The notes beneath the pieces were generated by a model. That model was not told where the DNA came from and did no database searches. It saw only the letters and a program-made list of their open reading frames with translations. From Plotosus lineatus (Eukaryota; Chordata; Actinopteri; Siluriformes; Plotosidae): a stretch of DNA of 64,000 nt. The translations under genes and the position numbers were made by a program. The stretch spans positions 42,800,564 to 42,864,563 of the forward strand of contig CM045734.1 of assembly GCA_024760905.1 (NCBI GenBank), read 5' to 3'. Below are positions 58,555 through 64,000 of the stretch, piece by piece (within the stretch, counting starts at the first letter, position 1; each line of letters starts with the position of its first letter).

Positions 58555-58720
58555 CGCATGAGAATATTGCGTTGTTCTATTCTTTTGATGCTGAGCACCA
58601 AGCAGGAAGCAACAACTCCCAAATTTTAACATCTTATGGTATGACGCAGCCGAATTCGAACTCCGACCTTCCAAAGGATAAAGCAGACGCTCTACCAAGT
58701 GAGCTAAATCCCCGATATTA
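58555..58720 (-). mobile_element. SINE (family C), second copy
   Basis: 'gatgctgagcaccaagcag', 'aacatcttatggtatgacgc' and the complement of a tRNA head at 'gagctaaatccccga' match 10412-10600. Confidence 0.65.
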
Positions 58721-59206
58721 TAATACTGGAGTCAATTTGTTTCTTCTCTGAAAGCTTTGACGTGAGTTCAGAAATGAATCGTTCTGCTTCTCTTCCATGA
58801 CCTCGGTATGGTGTAAAGCATGGTAGATTGGTGAGTAGGATCAGCCCGTGTGTGTCAGCCACGCCCCTCTGTCGGAGCCTAATCGAATATTAAGTGTGCC
58901 TCAGAATAATGTTTACTCATATTTCATACTTATATTTATTATATATATTTCTATGGATTTTATTCAATTTCTATTTCTACTTGTTCTTCAATTTCATTTC
59001 ACTTTCACTTTCACCTTCGACCTCGTACAGCCCTGTTTCTATGTCCGGATGTGTTGGGACAGTGTGAAAGTTTGTGTATACGGACAAGTTGGAAAAGGTT
59101 TCCTCTGGCTCACTCTATTCTTTAAACTAGTATCCTTGGGAAGGGCAGACTGATCACCTCTACATTATTCATCTCTCTCTTTATTTCTTTCTCACTCACT
59201 CTGCAG
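58721..59206. other. edil3: Intronic stretch before the second C1 exon
   Basis: No element recognised. The last 40 bp are a C/T-rich tract suited to a splice acceptor. Confidence 0.55.
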
Positions 59207-59362
59207 ATAAATCTACAGAGACGGATGCGGGTCACAGGCCTAATAACCCAGGGGGCCAAGCGGATTGGGAGCCCCGAGTACGTCAAGTCGTATAAAGTGG
59301 CCTCCAGCAACGACGGGAAGACATGGAGGACATACAAAGTCAAGGGCACAGATGAGGATATG
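59207..59362 (+). CDS. edil3: edil3 exon: middle of discoidin domain C1
   Basis: 52 codons in phase 0 on both sides, from CTGCAG|ATA to ATG|GTGAGA. The reading begins [20 protein letters not shown] and continues [20 protein letters not shown] to GTDEDM. It completes the beta-sandwich core of C1. The RVTGxITQGAKR segment and the YKVxxSNDGKTW segment are hallmarks of F5/8C domains. The conceptual join NDRWPWIQ + INLQRR matches vertebrate EDIL3 as I remember it. Confidence 0.95.
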
Positions 59363-59907
59363 GTGAGATGTGTTTTTAATTAGCCGGCGGCTCTGCAAGC
59401 CTCGCACCCCGCACACTTTAATAGCCCTTCAGATTGGATTTTTATACTGTTTCGGAATGATGGAGAGTCACTAAGGCCACCAAGGATGCGCGATGCTCCA
59501 TCATTTTTGACGGAGCCTTTCCCTTCATTTTCTATTACCCAGCCTGAATCCCACACTTGTTTTACTTTATCATTTTTTGTTTGTTTGTTTGTTTTGTTTT
59601 ATGATCTTGTCTAATGACTTTGGGTGGAAAATATTTTGCTGCTACATTCTCTGCTTTTGTCAAGGATGTTTTTCTTTTTTTAATCCCTGTGCCATTTTGC
59701 TGAGATGAAGTTGTATATTGACTGTATGACACTGCGGTATTGTTCCTGTGGTTTAATTTGATATGACTGAGTATATTGCACATATTTTATTGTCTATTAT
59801 TCATGACTAATACTACAGGCCTAATAGCTAACTCCTACAAGGATAACAACAACACAGAAAAGTGTGAATATTAACACTGACATCTCTGATTTACTCTTCC
59901 TGTGCAG
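59363..59907 (+). other. edil3: edil3 intron, 545 bp
   Basis: GTGAGA donor and TGTGCAG acceptor, phase 0. No mobile element visible, unlike the neighbouring introns. Ordinary intron with a T-rich run at 59565-59610. Confidence 0.85.
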
Positions 59908-60052
59908 ATATTCCGTGGTAACACTGATAACAACACTCCGTCAGCCAATTCGTTCACCCCCCCTATTGAAGCTCAGTATGTGAGGATCTACCCACAAGTT
60001 TGCAGGAGACACTGCACTCTACGCATGGAGCTCCTTGGCTGTGAACTCACAG
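59908..60052 (+). CDS. edil3: edil3 exon: end of discoidin domain C1
   Basis: 48 codons plus one base, entering in phase 0 and leaving in phase 1 (ACA G|GTTAGT). The reading begins [20 protein letters not shown] and includes [20 protein letters not shown] then GCELT. The Cys in ELLGCEL closes the C1 disulfide with the Cys in the 39031 exon. [20 protein letters not shown] is the classic end motif of F5/8C domains. The extra Cys pair in VCRRHC is shared with EDIL3/MFGE8 relatives. Confidence 0.95.
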
Positions 60053-60090
60053 GTTAGTCTAGATACTCTCACATATATTAGGTTGCACTG

Positions 60091-60094
<4 letters not shown>

Positions 60095-60170
<76 letters not shown>
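60095..60170. repeat. (TA)n microsatellite
   Basis: TA run immediately 5' of the deleted RTE copy. Confidence 0.95.
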
Positions 60171-60171
<1 letters not shown>

Positions 60172-60175
<4 letters not shown>

Positions 60176-60615
60176 CAGCCATGAGGGGGGCGCACAAGCC
60201 AGTGTTCACCCTCACGCTGGTCCCAAGCCCGGATAAATGCACAGGGTTGCGACAGGAAGGGCATCTGGTGTAAAACTTCTGCCAAAATTCTCATGAAAAT
60301 GAAATTCATACCGGATCAGTTGAGGCCCGGGTTAACAACGACCGCCATCAGTGCTGTTAACCAACAGGGTGCTGGTGGAAATTGGACTGCTGTTGGTCGA
60401 AGGAGAGGCGGGAGGCGTATCTGTAGGCGGAGAGAGAAGAGGAAAGACTTGAGTCTAGAACTGAGAGTAGGGACTTTGAATGTTGGATGGATGTGGTGAA
60501 GGAGGACATGAAGGTAGTTGGAGTAAGAGTAGAAGATGCAGAGGATAGGGTGAGATGGAGGCAGATCATTTGTGGTGACCTCTAAAGGGAACAGCCGAAA
60601 GGAAAAGAAGATACA
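60172..60615 (+). mobile_element. RTE mini-element: 5' UTR joined to the 3' end
   Basis: 60172-60486 matches the 5' UTR and first codons (up to GTLNVG). It then joins at 'gaatgttgg|atggatgtgg' to the last about 125 bp of the element, ending 'ccgaaaggaaaagaag'. About 2.7 kb, including both enzymatic domains, is missing. Both ends recognised by the LINE machinery are kept, so it has the structure of a non-autonomous derivative. Confidence 0.88.
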
Positions 60616-60724
60616 AGTACCACCCACCCCCCGTGAAGGTGAAGGGAAGCTACTGGGGAGAACGTTAACATGTGGATACTGAGACGAGGGGCAACAGAGA
60701 TGCCCACCTCGGCTCACCTCTTCT

Positions 60725-61879
60725 CCCCATCAGCAACTCCAGAATGGACTAAGGTTCAACCAAAAGGAGAATCTGATCAATAGTCTAACCTTGGATTAAG
60801 GAAAAACAATGTGGTTTTCATCCTGGTCATGGCAGTCTCAACCAGCTCCTCACAGTATACAGGATTCTAGAGGGGGCAGAGGAGTTTGCTGAATCAGTCC
60901 ATGTTTATTTTATAGATTGAGAGAAGGCTGTCAACTATGGCTGTTGGGCTTTCTTGTAAGGTGTGCTCTGGAAGTACAATGTACCCGACTCATTGCTATG
61001 AGCCATTAGGTCTCTGTACCACTGGAGCCAGAAGTTGGTCCTCATTGGTAACAACAGGTCAAATGTTTCCGTTGAGGGTTTGAGTTGGCCAAGGATGTCT
61101 TTTTTTTTTTTTTTGAACTGATTGTGTTAATAATTTGTATGGACCGAATTTCTACATGCAGCTGAGACATTGAGGGGTTTTGGTATGGTGGCCATAAGAT
61201 AATGCCTCTGCTTTTTGCAGATGACGTTGTCCTTTTGGCTTGATCAAGCCAACCTCTAAGGACCTCCAGCTCTCATTGTAGCAAATCTCAGCTGAGTGTA
61301 AGTAGACGTGATGCGAATCAGCACCTCCAAGTCTGAGGAATTGGTTCTCAGCCAGAAAAGGATCTGGAATGAGGTCCTGCTCCAAGTGGAAGAGTTTAAG
61401 TATCTCGGGTTCTTGTTTACAAGTGAGGAAAGGATGGAACAAGCGATCGACAGGCAGTTCTTTGCAGTCTCTGCTGTAAAGCAGAGCATGTGTCACTCTA
61501 TTGTGGTGAAGAGGGAGCTGAGCTGAAGGGCAAAGTTCTCAATTTACCATTTGATCTGTGTCCCAGTGCTTACCTATGGTTACAAGCTTTGGGTAGTGAC
61601 CAAAAGAACAAGATTGCGGATACAAGTGGGTGAAATGAGCTTCCTTCGCAGGGTGGAGAGACTTTACCTTAGAGGCAGGGTAAGAAGCTCAGCCATCTGG
61701 GAGGAGCTCAGAGTAGAACATTTTCTCCTCTGTGATGAGAGGAGCCAGTTTAGATGGCTCTGGCATCTGGTTAGAATGCCTCCCAACCACCTCCCTGGTG
61801 TGGTTTCAGGTATGTCCAACCAGGAAGAGACTCTGGGATCGACTCAGAAAACTCTGACCTCGGATAAAGCAGAAGAGAT

Positions 61880-61932
<53 letters not shown>

Positions 61933-61934
61933 AA
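60725..61934 (+). pseudogene. Rex3-like LINE, 3' half, ending in (GAT)n
   Basis: From about 60810 the + frames read GFHPGHGSLNQLLT-like sequence, YFID*EKAVN (reverse transcriptase block with the catalytic Asp) and a LLFADDVVLLA catalytic box (about 61205-61240). After these come [36 protein letters not shown] and FLRRVERLYLRGRV. A (GAT)n run closes the element at 61880-61934. Short 3' microsatellite tails are typical of RTE-clade Rex3. Several frameshifts are present. Apart from decay, it is longer than the copy at 36191-36874. Confidence 0.78.
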
Positions 61935-62202
61935 ATTGTTTATAGCAACCAGCTAGGTCGTAAACACCAGGAGCAAAAGAGTTTTTGTCTGATTTTAAAA
62001 TCGGTTCTAATTTTCATCCTTCTGAGGGTGGGCTTAGTCTGTGTCAGATTGAAAAAAGCCTTGAAATTCCTCTTGTCTCAGTAAGTAGAGTCAGAAAGCA
62101 ATTCACCGGTAAGGGCAAGAACTCATCAACATCACACTCAGGTCAACCTTGGCCTCTGATAGTTGTTTTCTTACTCTCAAGCAGACTGTTGAAAAAAAAA
62201 AA
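61935..62202. other. edil3: Intronic stretch
   Basis: The open frame at 61985 onward owes its length to the TA array. The first part (about 62000-62150) reads [28 protein letters not shown], which faintly resembles a Tc1-type helix-turn-helix. This is not strong enough for a call. Confidence 0.35.
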
Positions 62203-62398
<196 letters not shown>

Positions 62399-62721
62399 TT
62401 TCCCCAAAAAAACTCTAAATGAAGCTACTTTGACTATGTATATCTATATAAATATCTTTGTATCTTTGTAAAATTATATAATATTTTTACTGACAATATC
62501 TCAGTCTACATTTATAAAAAAATGATTTTATTCCCAGGTTTTCTTTGCCATTAATATCTCTGGTTTGCTTATTAGTGAACAAAATCTATATCAAATGTTT
62601 CTAAAACTTTATTTATTTTTTTTTCTTTTAACTCACAGTATAAAACCACCACAGTCTGATATATTTCCTGTTAAACTCACTATGGTCTTTTTTTTTTAAT
62701 CTCTAATGATTATCATTTTGG

Positions 62722-62808
62722 GCAGTGATGGCCCAGTGGTAAGGTTCTGGATTACTGATCACAAAGTCAGGGAGAGGTTGAACTGGGTTATCAATGGCCA
62801 ATCATGGT
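62722..62808 (+). mobile_element. SINE (family A) head remnant
   Basis: 'gggcagtgatggcccagtgg' and 'actgggttatcaatggcc' are joined by a deletion. It is cut off before any tail. Confidence 0.65.
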
Positions 62809-62875
62809 TGAATTTCCAAAAGGGTATTTTACAAAATTGTTATAACTTTTGATGAATCTGTATTCAACTATGCAG

Positions 62876-63060
62876 GATGCTCAGAACCACTGGGACTGAA
62901 GTCTGGCCACATACAGGACTACCAGATCATAGCATCAAGCACCTTCCGAACCCTAAACATGGACATGTTTACCTGGGAGCCCAGCAAAGCCCGTCTGGAC
63001 AAGCAAGGAAAGGTCAATGCCTGGACGGCAGGACATAGTGATCAGTCTCAGTGGCTGCAG
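62876..63060 (+). CDS. edil3: edil3 exon: first part of discoidin domain C2
   Basis: Two bases finish a Gly codon (G|GA), then 61 codons to CTG CAG|GTATTG. The reading begins [20 protein letters not shown], continues [20 protein letters not shown] and ends SDQSQWLQ, phase 0. This is the start of the second F5/8C domain, parallel in structure to the 39031 exon. C2 of EDIL3 helps bind phosphatidylserine on apoptotic cells and matrix glycosaminoglycans. The rest of C2 and the stop codon lie beyond the window. Confidence 0.95.
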
Positions 63061-63242
63061 GTATTGCTGTCTCTGTCTGTTCTCTTCTCTCAGTGTGACT
63101 GACACTCCATTAACTCACCTCGAGCTACAGTGCGACTGCCAGGTTTAATGACAGAAAGCTAGTTGTTCCAAATTTACCTTGACATTACGACACTCCCATT
63201 GTTTTTTCCACAGCCCACAAAAGGTACATAGATACTTTTCTA

Positions 63243-63339
<97 letters not shown>

Positions 63340-63584
63340 CATACACATCGATGGATTCATTCATCCATCCATCCATGCATACATAAGCACACACACATAC
63401 AGTGGCTTTCAAATATATTCAGAGTAGTCACATTATAGTCACAAGAGTAAGTGTATTTTTGGTTTGGATTTTATTTGATAACGTGTTGCATAATTTTGAA
63501 GTTAAAGGAAAATTATATATGAATTTCATTTTTTTTACCATTAAAGTCTGAAAAGTGTGGCATACATTTTTATTCGGGTTCTAT
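63061..63584. other. edil3: Start of the next edil3 intron
   Basis: GTATTG donor. A long (CA)n array lies at 63245-63338 and a (CATC)n run at 63358-63380. No exon seen. Confidence 0.8.
63245..63338. repeat. (CA)n microsatellite
   Basis: About 47 uninterrupted CA units, the longest CA run in the window. Confidence 0.97.
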
Positions 63585-64000
63585 CCATTTCCTTGTGAGC
63601 CCTGACCAGTGTCTCTATCCCTGATAATGCTGCCATCACCATGTTTCATGGTGGAGATGGTGTTTTCATGTGTACAGTGTTAGTTTTCCATGCAGCATTT
63701 TAATTTTGGTTAAACATTTACATGTTGGTCTCATTTGAGCACCTTCCTCCACATGTTTGCCCTGTTCTCCTCATGGCTTCAGGAAAACTGCACAACATGC
63801 TTTCTTTCAAGATTGGCTTTCATCTTCCCACTCTTAAAGGACAGATTTGTGATTGGTTAATAGTTGTCCTATGGATAGATTCTTCCTTCCATGAACCACA
63901 GATCACTGCAGATCTTCTAGAGTTACTATAGGTTTCTTGGCTACTTTTCTGATCAATGTTCTCCTTGCCTGGCCTTTCAGTTTAGGTGGAGGGCCATGTC
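63585..64000 (-). pseudogene. Tc1-like transposase fragment, runs off the window
   Basis: Read on the - strand, 63700-63600 gives HENTISTMKHGDGSI, a decayed version of the Tc1 block NTIPTVKHGGGSI. Upstream, 63990-63740 carries the end of the helix-turn-helix and ANMWRKVL near 63755, which corresponds to the region before the first catalytic Asp. Stops are frequent. The element continues beyond 64000. Confidence 0.6.

Noticed and set aside
61985..62150. Tc1-type helix-turn-helix domain
   Set aside because: A short stretch looks faintly similar, but no second helix, terminus or catalytic block is nearby.

Overview
The window looks like teleost fish DNA. It is AT-rich and intron-dominated, packed with long (TA)n and (CA)n microsatellites, Tc1, pogo/Tigger and hAT transposon fossils, RTE-clade and Rex-like LINEs, and tRNA-derived SINEs. 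No bacterial, phage or CRISPR features are present.

The only host gene I can support is edil3 (EGF-like repeats and discoidin I-like domains 3, also called DEL-1), on the + strand and running through the whole window. Five internal exons are visible: 3246-3359 (third EGF-like domain), 39031-39212 and 59207-59362 and 59908-60052 (discoidin/F5-8C domain C1), and 62876-63060 (start of C2). Their phases are compatible throughout, and together they give 782 nt of uninterrupted coding sequence. The exons for the signal peptide, EGF1 and the RGD-bearing EGF2 must lie upstream, and the rest of C2 downstream. The introns are 35.7 kb, 20.0 kb, 0.5 kb and 2.8 kb.

Everything else is intronic and mostly mobile DNA. 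Left part (1-3245): an RTE scrap, a decayed Tc1 element with IR/DR-type termini, a head-to-head pair of Penelope-like terminal repeats carrying a hammerhead-ribozyme motif, a near-perfect foldback MITE and a SINE. First large intron (3360-39030): many SINEs, a Rex1-like LINE 3' end, two Tc1 fragments, a Tigger-like element holding a foldback and a LINE endonuclease fragment, a full-length RTE LINE on the - strand (15056-18208, perfect 19-bp target duplication), a second long RTE copy on the + strand (20750-24150) split by an insertion, a Tigger-like element (26021-28045) with a deleted RTE copy nested inside, a second LINE lineage (32170-34650) split by a SINE, and a hAT-like element enclosing a Rex3-like LINE. 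Second intron (39213-59206): more Tigger-like elements and MITEs, one LTR with a tRNA-Pro-like primer-binding site, a second hammerhead copy, Tc1 and hAT fossils and many microsatellites. Right part: an internally deleted RTE, a Rex3-like LINE ending in (GAT)n, and a Tc1 transposase fragment running off the end.

The signals most worth a second look are two. First, two copies of a compact type-I-like hammerhead ribozyme motif (2010-2064 and 48768-48822). Second, one tRNA-headed SINE family that occurs with two different LINE-like tails; one of these tails looks like the RTE 5' UTR joined directly to the RTE 3' end. All calls were made by eye, without database searches.
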